In this document: positions 1 through 11,607 of the stretch, in pieces | Layout: every line of letters starts with the position of its first letter | Numbering within the stretch: the first letter of the stretch is position 1 | Source of the DNA: Fagopyrum homotropicum | Taxonomy: Eukaryota; Streptophyta; Magnoliopsida; Caryophyllales; Polygonaceae | Direction of reading: 5' to 3' | NCBI GenBank assembly: GCA_033239125.1 | Contig: BSWB01000001.1 | Location: 168,477,481 to 168,541,480 of the forward strand | Length of the DNA stretch: 64,000 nucleotides | The notes under the pieces: generated by a model | Told to the model about the DNA's origin: nothing | What the model saw: the letters and a program-made list of their open reading frames with translations, nothing else | Databases searched by the model: none | Made by a program: the position numbers and the translations under genes

Positions 1-432
1 TGGAATGGAAGTACTCTTGCTTTCAAGCAACACTTAAACTTTATTAAAGGACTTACTTCACATGTCCCTTTCAAACCTCACTTAATAAGGAATGAAAAAG
101 TCACAGTGATAATGATGTGAAACCACAATCTGAACAATTATGGTTAGCTTAGCTGTGTAGATAAAAGTTTGCTTGTTTAGGAGGGTTGAATTTTTAGGCC
201 AAGCTGCCAGCTGCACATACTACTTTTGAATGGAGAAAAAATGATGATATATGGTGTAGGATATATAAATCTAAGCTTTTACATTCTTCTTTTTCCCTTT
301 TGGGATAAGGATAGATCTAAGCTCGTAGTATAGGTACTAATCCAAGTAGCTTTTTGAATGCAATTCATTAATTAGTAGCGATATTCCTTCATGTAAACTT
401 CTAAATAGTATTAAAAGAAAGAAGAACAACGA
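1..432. other. Non-coding stretch upstream of the tRNA gene
   Basis: AT-rich sequence with no coding signal or repeat that I recognise. The last bases hold a CAA trinucleotide at 427-429, a few bases upstream of the tRNA, which is the usual start context of plant tRNA transcription. Confidence 0.5.
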
Positions 433-506
433 GGCCCATTAGCTCAGTTGGTTAGAGCGTCGTGCTAATAACGCGAAGGTCGCAGGTTCGAGACCTGCAT
501 GGGCCA
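433..506 (+). tRNA. tRNA-Ile (anticodon AAU)
   Basis: This is a 74-nt cloverleaf encoding cytosolic isoleucine tRNA. The 7-bp acceptor stem pairs GGCCCAU with AUGGGCC and is followed by discriminator A. The D arm is closed by GCUC/GAGC. The anticodon loop reads CUAAUAA, giving anticodon AAU, and the T arm carries a perfect GGTTCGAGACC B box. There is no intron, and CCA is not encoded, as is normal for a nuclear gene. A run of six T at 509-514 is the RNA polymerase III terminator, and a CAA lies just upstream at 427-429. All arms pair, so the gene looks functional. Confidence 0.97.
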
Positions 507-884
507 AATTTTTTGCATTACGGATGAAAATATTTTGTCTACATCTCAAACTCCTGTCTCACTGGATGAATCATGAATACCCAAATGCCTTTTATAAATT
601 AGGGTGAGTTGATTCTTTCTGCAACTTGTTAATTGGTTGATCAACAAACGAAAGGGACTGAACTATTAGATGTGAAGAGTCAAAAATAATTTACATCTAA
701 GGATTATAGATCAGCTCCTCAGTCTTACATAGAAAGGGAGAACATGCTCTTCCCCAGAAAGACAAGTATGATCTAAGCATGCCTTGTTAAAAGGGTCAGA
801 AAAATCCCTCGGAGCCAAACCTAAGATACAACATCAACAAAGTTCAAATCTCAGGCACTACTAGAGAATAGAGGGAGATAATGC
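507..884. other. Spacer between tRNA-Ile and the 3' end of the TBC gene
   Basis: The T run at 509-514 ends the tRNA transcript. The part nearest 885 should be the 3' untranslated region of the minus-strand TBC gene. No other feature is visible. Confidence 0.5.
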
Positions 885-3604
885 TCAGTTATCATTCCCT
901 TGTAGTGAATTCAGCCTTCTCAGTCTTTCGTCGAGCTGAGCCATTACTGCTGGCTCCTGTTTCTTCCTTTGCTTTGATATGGTGTTTGTGTTTATGTTGC
1001 CAATTGTATCAAATGCCACCTGTCCAGATTTGTCAAACACAAACAGCACAAATACCTTACATTAATGTAAGCCATTTAGAAAAAACACAGAACTAGATCC
1101 AGACCATCAGTCTGTATCATGTTTGAGGTAAAACTTGACAGGTGATAAAATTTATGACGTGGGTATTCAGCATCACTTCTTACCGTCAACAAGTCGTCAG
1201 GATCAAAGAGGTGGTGAGTACACCTCTGTAGAATGTTTATCGCATCCCCAACTTGATGGGTTATAAGCAATTCGTCTTCCTTGATCTGCAGTTACAATAA
1301 GTTCATAAAAGCCTCATCCATCATAATTGTTTCATTGATCAAAGTCATTGTAAAATATAAAGCATACAAGGAAATCGACAAAGAGAATTCACCTTGAATA
1401 TTGCAAGAGCTACATTCAACAAAACTTTCGCCCCCTCGTAGAAAATGACATCCCACACCCGCAATGTTGTCTACAAAGTTGAAACATCATCAAAGTAAAA
1501 ACAATGAGCTTTCACAAAAGCAGCATGACAGAAATACAAAGTGAATGAGTGACTCGGACCTCAGATGGCAAACTCTTGGAAAAGAGGCATAAGAACCATT
1601 CAGTTGTAACAAGTGAAACATCAAACTCCAAGGCTTCCAAGTGAGCACCTATCCTGCATTTATTTTTACTCCCCATGGTTGAAAAGGTAGAATTACAAAA
1701 ATATAATGGCCATTCAGCATTAGCTAGCACATAGTTAAAAGCAAACCTTGGACACTTCTTTCCTAATATATCTTTGAACACCCTTTGCTCTACATGACAC
1801 CCTGACAAGTTGTTCGCATAGCAGTCGTTTACTAATACATTTTCTAATAGGACAGCGAGCATCCAAAACGCATCCTCCTCTGTCTTCATAACAAGCAATA
1901 GCAGTGCTGCAACATAATTTAAACCCTAGAATCGAAGGCATGGACACTTTAGGATTATTTCTGGAAAGATGGAGATTAAGATATGTGTATCTGTTATTAG
2001 TAAATACTTGTGGCGAAAATATCTAACTGAAATAACATCATAACTTGGAAAATGGAGCACCTAGAAAGCAAGGAAATGCATGGTTGAAAGAAGTTTCGGC
2101 AAACTGATATTGTTCGAGCCATGAATGAACTTTTAGTATAACTAAGTGTGTTTTGACTTATGGTCATTGAGGTTTCATAGTAGAAATTAGGAGGGGAGGG
2201 GAATAACATTTACCTGACAGTAACCAACATAAGAATCGCGAAAAGAATAGCCAACGAGAACACGTCTTAAAGCAGCATGACCGTCTGGTGTATCCAACCA
2301 TGTGTGACCAGGGAAGGTTCGAGTGAGGTCCTGCACATTAATAAACATTGATTCTAGACATGGAGTTCAAGGGAAGATAAACCAACATATAATTAAGGAT
2401 GATGGTTAAACATAAATGCATCTCTCTCTCACAGACCTATAATCACACATTCACACACCTATAACACCAAAAGTAGAATTTGTAGCTGATCCACCAATGT
2501 ATGAGGTATAGTTAAGAGTTGTCAAACTATTGGAAAACTAAGTAATTAACGAAGAACAAAAGAGAGGCAACCTCACTAAGAAAGATTCGAAGACAAAAAA
2601 AAGATTCACCAATACACTGGGAAGAGAAGATGTGTACATAAAATGTGAAGGTGAGACACTGAAAAAGTATGACACTTGATATAATAGATCCCTTTTCAAT
2701 GTGGAATCAAAATAGAAGAACAGCTGAACAGAACATGAACATATGACAGAGGATCAGACTTTCATATGAAGTTTTTTACATGAGACTATGAGAGGTTCAC
2801 CGTGCATCAGGTAAATACATAATTTTTATGATCCACTCAGTCAATCTATGCAATCAGATTCACTGTTACAATTTACAACAACTGGCTTAATTTTAATCTA
2901 CACAAATAGGCTAGTCACATCACCCAATGTGCATAGATTTGCAAATTCATACAACTACCAGTCTACCACAATTAATAAACTGAAAAACTAAGTTGAGCAT
3001 ATGCGACATCAAAAACAAAAAATAAGGAATATGTAAATTGATCTATGTTAATATACATAGAACACTGTGCAAATTGAGGCGATGAATAAGATGAATAAAA
3101 ATGTCTCACATGATCAATCTGTTTGGTTGCCGGGGTGACCTGACCATCAGTTGCCATAATGAGATCACTGTAATAGCTCTCAGGCACAGTCGATTTCTTT
3201 TTGGCAGCCCCGGATAAGGAAAACCAGACCTTAGGCCTCAAAGAAGGAGGAATCCCCTTCCTAATCAATCTCTTGAGGGTAATTGCATTAGCTAAGGCAG
3301 AAAGCTTTAAAGAGGCTTTAAGGGTATTGGAGACATGAGTTTGGAGGTACCAATTGACACCTTTGCTTGCCTCCAAAGCCCACCAAACCTTCCCCTGTTG
3401 CCTCACTTTCTCTCTAACCTCATTCAACACATTCACATCATCAACATTTCCTTCCACAGTGAATCCATATAGGTCCTGAAATTTGACCGTTAAGTTTGCC
3501 CTCCTTGTGTGGATGCTTGGCCTATAGGTGATGATTTGAGAGCCCTGCGAACTGTAATCATATGAGATGTGGTTGCTTCTAATATGATTATAAGTTCCAT
3601 ACAT
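885..3604 (-). CDS. Rab GTPase-activating protein with TBC domain (growth-hormone-regulated TBC protein-like)
   Basis: The protein speeds GTP hydrolysis by Rab GTPases and so ends Rab signalling in membrane traffic. Seven exons join to about 399 aa: 3110-3604, 2214-2330, 1747-1925, 1560-1653, 1393-1470, 1184-1285 and 885-1019. Every intron is GT-AG and the phases agree. The TBC domain starts near residue 115 (IRKGIPPSLRPKVWF). Both catalytic fingers are intact: the IxxDxxR arginine finger is I163/D166/R169, spanning the exon 1/2 junction, and the YxQ glutamine finger is Y202-C-Q204. A basic tail (ISKQRKKQEPAVMAQLDERL) follows the domain. The start is the first ATG of the long first exon; an upstream start was not excluded. 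The first intron is the longest (779 bp). Family assignment is firm; the Rab substrate cannot be read from the sequence. Confidence 0.93.
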
Positions 3605-5780
3605 CTTTCAAATGTAAGATCAGACCTTGCAATTTGGGGAAATGGGTATTTACACACAAAAATTATATAAAACTAAAGGTTTAAGTAGCAGCACAATTTA
3701 TCAACAACAACAACAGACGTGAAAGAGACGAATACAAGGATGATTCTTTCTTGCTCTTCTGTTGTTAAAGAAGAGGGAAAAAAGATAGAAGATTAAGAAA
3801 TGAGAATTTATTTGAATCAAGGAAGAGTTTGAAATGCTATGGGGAAGAACAAGGAAGACCCAGAATCCAAAATTGTCCGGATTTTGAGGGCCATTTTCAA
3901 TCAAAGACAGAGGGTGACTGATTTAGAGAGAATATAGAGATGGGGAACGAGAGGAGAGAAGAGAGGTGAGGAGGACACGATAGGCTAAGGCCCCCAAGTC
4001 CAAAGATTCAATTTTTATGTAAGGGTTTCCATGTTCTTTCTCACCACCACTATGAGATTTTCACAGATTTCTTCCTTTTTCAGAATTGCAAAATACACCC
4101 CCTATTTTTACTTAGTTACACCAAGTAGTCTGAACCTTAAAAATTGTACAACAAACACAGTAGGGTGATTACTGTTCACATGATTCTTTCCATTTTCGAA
4201 AGATGTGATATCTTATGAGTAGGTTAGCCACAAATAAGTGTTGAAATAAATTGTATTTTTTTTTGGGTGGAAAGTTGAAATAAATTGTTGAAGCCAAGAA
4301 AAACTAATCCTTCATATAAAATTAGACCCATGTTAGCTGATATACTTGAATTTTATAATTATTAATTTGCAAAGTGACGGTCTTTAATAGTATTTATTGG
4401 ATTACTCGATTAAAACTTGTTCTACTAAAAAAAAAAATAGATTTAGGCTTATTAAACCAACAGAAATTGAGTCGTGGGATATAAATCGATAAAATAGCGG
4501 TAGCGTGAGCATTGTGTCACTAAAATGAGGCATTTATAGGGGTGCTATACGAGTCGAACGAGCCAAGCCTTAGCATGCTTAAGCTCGGCTCGTTTATAAA
4601 CAAGCCGAGTCCGAGCCGAGCTTTTGAGAGCCGAGCCCGAGTAACTCGTCTAAAATAATGCTCATATATGTTATTTTAGACGAACAAGCCGAGTTTTACC
4701 CGAACGAGCCGAGCTTTACCCGTACGAGTCGAGCTTTGGCGTGCTCAAGCTCGGCTCGTTTATAAACGAGCCGAGTTTTTAACGAGCCGAGTTTTTAACG
4801 AGCCGAACGCGAGCCGAGCCCGAGAAGCTTGTCTCATGTATCAGCCGTAGGCATCTATAGTTTGTTTATACGATTTATAAAGTTGAGGCTACAAAGGTGA
4901 ATTTAGCTCTAAGTTGAGGGTCTATTTTACAAAAATGACAATATTGGTACATATTAATTGGAGACAATTGACAGTGGACACGGAGCGCGTTGGGAGGTGT
5001 TTGATTGGGTGGTGAGTGAGGTTATTACCAAAATATCCTTGACACGTGGCAACGTGCTTGGAAGAAAGGAAGTGTAAAATTAAGGATGTCAAATCTGTAT
5101 CATAAATGAGCGTAGCACGGTAGCGGCCACCGCACCGAGTCTTGTATAAATTATAATGACCGATTCAACAAAAATGAATGAAGGCTAAATAGTTGGTAAG
5201 TAATATTTGATTTCAAAGCATGCATTCATATTTCATATTGATGTTTGATTTTGTAAGATAGTTTAGTTGGTTAAGTGGGAGACGACCCTTTCCAATATGC
5301 GAGCTATCCGATTAATATATAGTAAATCAGAACAACAATATTGTACGTTACGTCGTCGAATGATCGAAGATGTCAAATTTCATTAGCTTCTTTTTAATGG
5401 AATCATTGGTCATACCTTTGTTTGTGTTGACTAAAGCCCCAACTAGCTTCAAGTGATTGCTTGATTTAGTGGTAAAGCTGGTGTCTTAATTTCCAATCAA
5501 ACAAGGGAGATCGTCACCTTCAACCAATTCTTCCCTTCTTTTATATTGAGCTTTGATGATAATCCGACTTTATTCAATCCATATGCTTTTTGTTTGTAGT
5601 TAACAAAAGCTCATTTTTATGGATAAACTTATTGTGCATAGATAACTCACCATTATTGTCTATCTTAATTATTCGGATAACATCTATGAAATTTAAAATT
5701 GCAAATCGGCTTTTGTTTTTTGGGGCCTTCATATTCAGCCTTCATTGCAAAATTGCTTTACGGTATGTAATTGGGTTTTC
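3605..5780. other. 5' flank of the TBC gene and LINE pre-insertion DNA
   Basis: The first ~350 bp should contain the 5' untranslated region and promoter of the minus-strand TBC gene, with a purine-rich stretch around 3915-3970. A GC-rich palindromic repeat lies at 4555-4835 and is listed separately. Two stretches near 5262 and 5463 resemble tRNA A boxes and may be decayed SINE pieces. No convincing gene is seen. Confidence 0.5.
4555..4835. repeat. GC-rich palindromic repeat cluster
   Basis: About 280 bp are built from the words GAGCCGAG and CTCGGCTC in both orientations, in an otherwise AT-rich region. The segment AAGCTCGGCTCGTTTATAAA begins at 4581 and again at 4747, each time followed by the inverse AGCCGAG, so each copy can fold back. 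In the middle, GTCTAAAATAA and TTATTTTAGAC (about 4650-4683) form an 11-bp stem. The layout suggests a foldback or MITE-type element. Terminal repeats and a target duplication were not pinned down. Confidence 0.7.
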
Positions 5781-5796
5781 AAGAAGGACCTATATT
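5781..5796. repeat. Target-site duplication, 5' copy, of LINE 1
   Basis: The 16-bp word AAGAAGGACCTATATT is repeated exactly at 11592-11607, directly after the poly(A) tail. It marks the left edge of the LINE insertion. Confidence 0.93.
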
Positions 5797-5851
5797 TTTC
5801 AGTAAACACTGGGTATTTCCACACACATTGGAAAGGAAAAACGCTCTCTCC

Positions 5852-7386
5852 ATGTCTTCATCCCCAAGCATTGCTAATCAGCCGCAAGTTACTGAACCCA
5901 TCCCGCCCGATAAACCACCAGATCCTAAATCCTACGCTGCAGCTGTTGGCCATGTACCAGTTACATCTGCCCCATTAAGCTGTGATTCTCTCATTGAATC
6001 TAGAAGAATGAGGATCTCGTTCCCAGAAGGTTCTAGAGGACTCGCCATGGATGAAATTGATCCTGAGGTTGTGGAGCAACTGTCGGAGAAATGGAAAATG
6101 ACAGTAATCATCAAAGTTCTTGGTCGAAATGTTGTATTTCGTCATCTTGAGCGTCGCATTTATCAACTATGGCGTCCAATGGGACTTATGACCATTCTGG
6201 ATTTACCAAACGGTTTCTATGCTGTCAGATTTACCTTGGAAGAAGATTACATTAGGGTACTTACCGAAGGGCCCTGGGAGATTTTTGGTCACTACATTAC
6301 TGAGAGACCTTGGAAGGCAGACTTTAATCCATATTGCGACCATCTTAGTTCAATATTTGTATGGGCAAGGTTGTCTGAACTTCCCATGCAACTATTTGAT
6401 GAAGATGTGTTATATGGGTTGGCGACGGCCCTTGGGACACCTTTGAAAGTGGATCTCCATACTTTGTATGCCACTAGAGGTAAATTCGCTAGAGTTTGCG
6501 TGAAAATCGATCTCGATAAACCACTCATAGGCACAATTCTCATCGGTGAATCTCGAGTTTATGTGGAGTATGAAGGGTTGAATACTATCTGTCATCTTTG
6601 TGGGTTATATGGCCACGTCAGGGAGAGATGTCCTACGGATCAAGGGGATGGAGTTTCTCCTGATTCTGATCAAGCAGCCAACGAAACTACTAACTCCGAT
6701 ACAGCACAACAACATACTTCTTCAGAGACTAGAGAGACTGTAGAAAATCAAGGCGCTGACTTTCTGGGGTCTTGGATGACGGTGGTAAGGAAACCCAGAA
6801 ACGCCACAAAAAATCAGAAATATGGTAGCAACAGACAAGTACCGCATTCGAATAATCCGTTCCAGGCATTAGCTACGGCCGGCGACAACACTCCGGCCAC
6901 GATAGCCAATCAAAGCATTGAAGAGCCTATCGTAACTGCTGCTATTACTGCGCCAGTTCAGATACCCATGATGAAGGCAATCAATTCTGAAGTAACGGCT
7001 GAGACAACGAACGGATCTAATGATCAGCAAAAGAATCCTAAACGGGCCAAAACTGGTGGGCCCATTAACATCAACGGCCCAATCATTAAGCCGACAGAAG
7101 CTGTTTCACAACGAATGAAAGAAACCCTAACAATAACTCTATTCCTAGGGTTTCCGAAGTACCAGCAACCACAATTATTACGTCTGAGCCAATCGTTGAA
7201 CATCCGGATAATACTGGCAAACGCTCAATGGCTGACAACCCCTCCATGGATATTGATTCCCCCATGCCTATTGTCGAGCCTCACTCTATGCCCCCGGATA
7301 GTAGCGACGTACACATGGTCACTTTTTCTGAGCATGTTGTATCACCTTTGTCATCTGTGCCCACTATTCAGCGTGGTTCTAAATGA
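5852..7386 (+). pseudogene. LINE 1 ORF1: RNA-binding protein with DUF4283 and CCHC knuckle, frameshifted
   Basis: The product would be the nucleic-acid-binding chaperone of the LINE ribonucleoprotein. The true start is the ATG at 5852 (MSSSPSIANQPQ); the longer frame from 5771 begins outside the element, in target DNA. The N-terminal half has the DUF4283-type domain of plant LINE ORF1 proteins, with the PWEIFGHYI region. It is followed by a CX2CX4HX4C knuckle, CHLCGLYGHVRERC, near 6593-6634. A frameshift near 7120-7130 throws the C-terminus into a foreign-looking tail ending at 7420. The original frame continues as an acidic, serine- and proline-rich tail and stops at TGA 7384-7386, overlapping the ORF2 start. 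Confidence 0.88.
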
Positions 7387-10300
7387 ATTGCCTCCTATGG
7401 AATTGCAGGGGTGCGGGTAATCGACGGTTTCGCAAGGCCCTAAGTTACATGCTTAACCGTCATAGGATTGACATTCTCCTATTAGTTGAAACGAAGGTAT
7501 CAGGAGATACTGCAGAAGATGTTTGTATGAGATCTAAGTTTTCCGATTTTGCTAGAGTCGAAGCAAATGGGTTTGAGGGTGGTATCTGGTTGCTTTGGAA
7601 CTCGAGTAACTTCTCCATCACAATTCAACAGAAAGAACTTAACTTTCTCCACGCTCAAATTAATGCGGGTGCTCACAGTCTGGACTTCTTCGGAGTCTAT
7701 AATCCACCGACTGCTGGTCGGAGAAAGGAATGCTGGAGAAAGTTGGAAGCGGCAGTTAACCAATGTACTGGTCCCGTCATTGTTGGAGGGGATTTCAATT
7801 GCGTCCTTAATTTGAGCGAGGTTGGAGGCAGGTCAAAATCTATATCAACCGACTCAGAGACTTTTCACAAGTGGATCGAGAATACACAAATGATTGATAT
7901 GGGATTTAACGGGCCACAATTCACTTGGAGCTCGGGCCGACAGGTTGATTCCAAGATTTCAAAAAGGCTGGATCGAGCATTTATGAACGACACTGCTCGG
8001 GTTGCTTGGCCTGAAGCTACAATCAGACATTTACCTGCACTCTCATCGGACCATTGTCCGTTATTACTACAACTTCATCCTGTTCGAAGGACCAAACCAG
8101 CTTGTCGGCCGTTCAGGTTTGAAGCGGCCTAGTTACTGGACCCCAATTTCAAATCGGAGGTGACGGAATGCTGGTCTGCTACGACGAACTGTGACATGTT
8201 ACAGGCCCTCTCAATACTCAAAAAAAGGCTGTTACGTTGGAATGTCACCACATTTGGAAGAATTGAGGCTAGGAAGAACCAGCTCTTTAATCAACTCAAT
8301 GATATTCAGTTAGAGATCGAATCTCGTTTATCTCAAGGTCTCCTTGATCTTCAGGCCGAGCTCTTACTCGAGTTTAATTGTGTTCTTGCTCAAGAAGAAA
8401 CCTTGTGGTTACAAAAGTCCAAGGAGAAGTTCATTGTCGAGGGTGACAGAAATACGAGATTCTTTCACCTGTCTACTATCATTAGACGCAGATATAACAG
8501 GGTGGATTGTATCTTGAACGATGATGGAACTTGGATTTCTGATCAAATCTCCCTTGCCCAGAATGCTAAAGATTACTTTAAGGTTTTGTTTACTGCTGAA
8601 GAACCAAGCGACTCTGAGGGGACTTCTTTTTGCGCTAACTTCCCACTAATTCCTGACGTGGATGGTAACGAGTTATGCAAACCTTTTACTGAGGCTGAAA
8701 TCACACAGTGCCTATTCTCTATGAAGCCGTTGAAAGCGCCAGGCAAGGATGGCTTTTGTGCTGCTTTCTATCAAAGTTGCTGGAGTGTTGTTGGTCCTTG
8801 AGTTATCAAGTTCGTCATGGATTTCTTCGACTCTGGTACTCTTCCTCCAGGTTCTAACGAAACTTTAATTTCACTTATTCCAAAAGGTAGCAATCCCGAT
8901 CATATGTCTAAATTTAGGCCCATTGGCCTTTGTAATGTCACTTACAAGCTCATTTCAAAGTTGTTGGTAAATAGACTTCAGCCTCTTATGGGTTCCGTAG
9001 TCAGCCCATATCAAAGCAGCTTCATTCCGGGAAGGACGATTGAAGATAACGCCATCATCGTTCAAGAACTTATCCATTCCATGATGAGGAAAAGAAAGGG
9101 GAAGAGATGGATGGCTATCAAGATTGATCTTGAGAAGGCCTACGATAGGCTTTCTTGGAAATTCGTAGAAGAAACGTGTGAATTCTTGGGCCTCCCCGAT
9201 ATATGGAGAAGATGGATTTCGAGCTGTGTGCAGTCTCAATCTATGGCTGTTTTGTGGAATGGTGAAATGACGGAAAGCTTCCTTCCTTCACGCGGCGTGA
9301 GACAAGGGGACCCCATTTCTCCTTACTTATTTGTCTTATGTCTTGAGCGTTTGGGACATGCTATTCAGAAACTTGTGGATAATGGGTCATGGAAACCAGT
9401 ACGCCTCAAGCGCAATGGTCCTGCTTTCTCTCATATATTTTTCGCTGATGATATTGTTTTATTTGCTGAAGCTGACTCGAAAAATATCACGGAGATCATG
9501 CTATGCTTGAACGAGTTTTGTAACCATTCTGGGTTAAAGATCAGCCTGCTCAAATCTCAGATCATTGTATCCCCAAATGTCAGTCAGCAGACCCGCTCAA
9601 TAATTCAGAATATATCCGGCTTTCCAATTGTGGCTAACTTCGGTATGTATTTGGGTTTCCCTATGCTTCACACCACATTGCGGTATAACGATTTCAGGTT
9701 TCTCGTGGATAAGACTAAGAGTAGACTTTCTGCATGGAAGGGCCGGTATCTCAGCTTTGCCGGAAGGCTTACTCTCGTTAAGTCCGTCTTGTGCTCGTTT
9801 CCGACCTATATCATGCGTATGGTTAAGTTACCGCTCTCCATCTGCGATGACCTGGACAAGATCTGTAGAACTTTTCTAATTTGGAGTAATAAGGCGTCTA
9901 GGAAAGGGATCCATCTTGTGTCCTGGTCCAATATTTGTCGGCCCCTCGATCAGGGTGGCCTGGGATTGCGTTCGGCCCGCGATGTTAACGCCATAGCCCT
10001 TGGGAAGCTTGCATGGAGGCTTATGTTTGAGGGGGAGAAGCCTTGGGCTTCACTTCTCGCCTCTAAGTACGGAATCAACGACTACCGCGCATTAATGGAC
10101 TGTTCTTCTTCGAGAGTTGGGTCGTATATTTTGAAAGGTATTTTGTGGGAAAAACAATTCATCTTATCAAAGGGTACCAAATGGATTGTATTTGACGGCT
10201 GCTCTACCCGGTTTTGGTCGGATGTTTGGTGCGGTGATCGACCACTCATAGAAGACGTCTTTGCTCGGCCTCCTGAGATTGACTGGACTGCCCAGGTGTC

Positions 10301-11524
10301 TGAGTACTGGATTGTTAATTCCGGTTGGGACTGGAATCGGTTGAACACTCTTCTACCACCGCAAACTCTTATCAAACTCACCAACCATCCGCTGAGTGTT
10401 GAGACGAATATTCCGGATTATGTATCATGGCACGCTTCCTCCGACGGAATGTATTCGTCTTCTTCAGCTTATAAGGTACTCATTCAAACTCGAATTCCTA
10501 CTAGTGTGAGGTCTTCATTGTTCGCAATTATTTGGAAACTCGGTTTACCCCAACGGATTCGAGCATTTCTTTGGGTAGTGGTGTCCGGTAAAATTCTCAC
10601 TAATGCTGAAAGAGTTCGCCGTCACTTGGCTAACTCCGAGTCATGTGCAATCTGCAATATAAATACCGAGTCGTCGCTTCATCTATTCCGGGACTGTCCG
10701 GTGGCAGGTGAGCTTTGGCGTTCTCTCGTTCCTGTTGGGAAGCACATTGCTTTCTTTTCAGCACTGGAGCATCAATGGTTGTCAGCTAATCTTTCTGATA
10801 CCGATAAGTATTATGAGGATATACCCTGGAATGTGAAATTTGCAGTTACACTTTGGTACCGCTGGAGTTGGAGGAACGGTTTTGTGTTTCGCGATGCTTC
10901 CATACCCGCTAGTTGCAGTAACACGATTCTATCTTATTCTCGCTTTGTTGTGGCTTCTGTTGCTAAAGCTCAACTCGCTGGTGGCCCTCACGGGATTGAC
11001 CTTATTCATGTGGCATGGTCTGCTCCTAACTTCGGTTGGGTCAAGGTGAACCCTGATGGTTCCGTGCATGGGAGCGCCGGTTCTGCCACCGCTGGGGGTT
11101 TACTTCGCGATCACTTCGGCCGGTGGATATCTGGCTTCGTGTTTAATATTGGACAATGTAACGTGCCCACGGCTAAACTGTGGGGTTTACTCTCAGGCTT
11201 GCATTTGGCTTGGAATAAGGGTTACCGTAAGGTGATTGCTGAGATTGATTCTGAACTTGTGATTAGATTGGTTAACCGCAACATATCATCAAATCACCCC
11301 CTATTTAGCCTGATCTCACAGTGTCAAGGCTTCATCCGTAGAGACTGGTAAGTCCGGTTTTGTCACGTTTACAAGGAGGCTAATAGTTCAGCCAATTGTT
11401 TGCTTCTTTAGCTTCGACTTTTCCTTTAGGTTATTTCATTTTAGATTTTGTTCCTTCTAGATTATCGTCTTATTTGGTGAACGATGTCCGCGGAGTAGCG
11501 ACCCAACAGCAAGTCAGATGTTAG
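7383..11524 (+). pseudogene. LINE 1 ORF2: endonuclease - reverse transcriptase - RNase H polyprotein, disrupted
   Basis: An APE-type endonuclease comes first (7383-8129), with MNCLLWNCRG, the ETKV glutamate, GGDFN and SDHCPLLL. The reverse transcriptase follows with KFRPIGLCN, SSFIPGRTI, KIDLEKAYDRLSW, RQGDPISPYLFVL and an intact FFADD active site near 9440. A zf-RVT region spans about 10510-10730, and an RNase H region starts near 11035. In-frame stops are TAG 8130-8132, TGA 8799-8801 and TAA 11349-11351. The first two sit where relatives have tryptophan. A frameshift near 11400 moves the last ~40 codons to another frame ending at TAG 11522-11524. The RNase H catalytic glutamate (AELWG in related copies) is lysine here, codon AAA at 11175-11177. 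The protein is dead without suppression or repair. Confidence 0.92.
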
Positions 11525-11591
11525 CTATGTTTTAATGTTATTGCTCGGGTAAGACCAAGGTCTTAACCGTCCCTCTTACCAAAAAAAAAAA

Positions 11592-11607
11592 AAGAAGGAC
11601 CTATATT
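11592..11607. repeat. Target-site duplication, 3' copy, of LINE 1
   Basis: Exact copy of the 16-bp word at 5781-5796, lying directly after the poly(A) run of the LINE. Confidence 0.93.

Larger units (their letters stand above)
5797..11591 (+). mobile_element. Near full-length LINE (L1-type non-LTR retrotransposon), copy 1
   Basis: The element is about 5.8 kb and holds a 5' leader, ORF1 with a CCHC knuckle, ORF2 with endonuclease, reverse transcriptase, zinc-binding and RNase H regions, a short 3' untranslated region and a poly(A) run at about 11580-11591. Identical 16-bp target-site duplications (5781-5796 and 11592-11607) fix both ends and imply a fairly recent insertion. Both reading frames are broken, by one frameshift in ORF1 and by three stops plus one frameshift in ORF2, so it cannot move by itself as read here. 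Confidence 0.95.

Noticed and set aside
5250..5520. Two tRNA A-box-like words near 5262 and 5463
   Set aside because: No convincing B boxes or cloverleaf, so they are not called as tRNA genes. They may be SINE debris.
5771..5851. Longer N-terminus of LINE 1 ORF1
   Set aside because: These codons lie in the target-site duplication and the element's leader. The ATG at 5852 is the first one that belongs to the recognisable protein.
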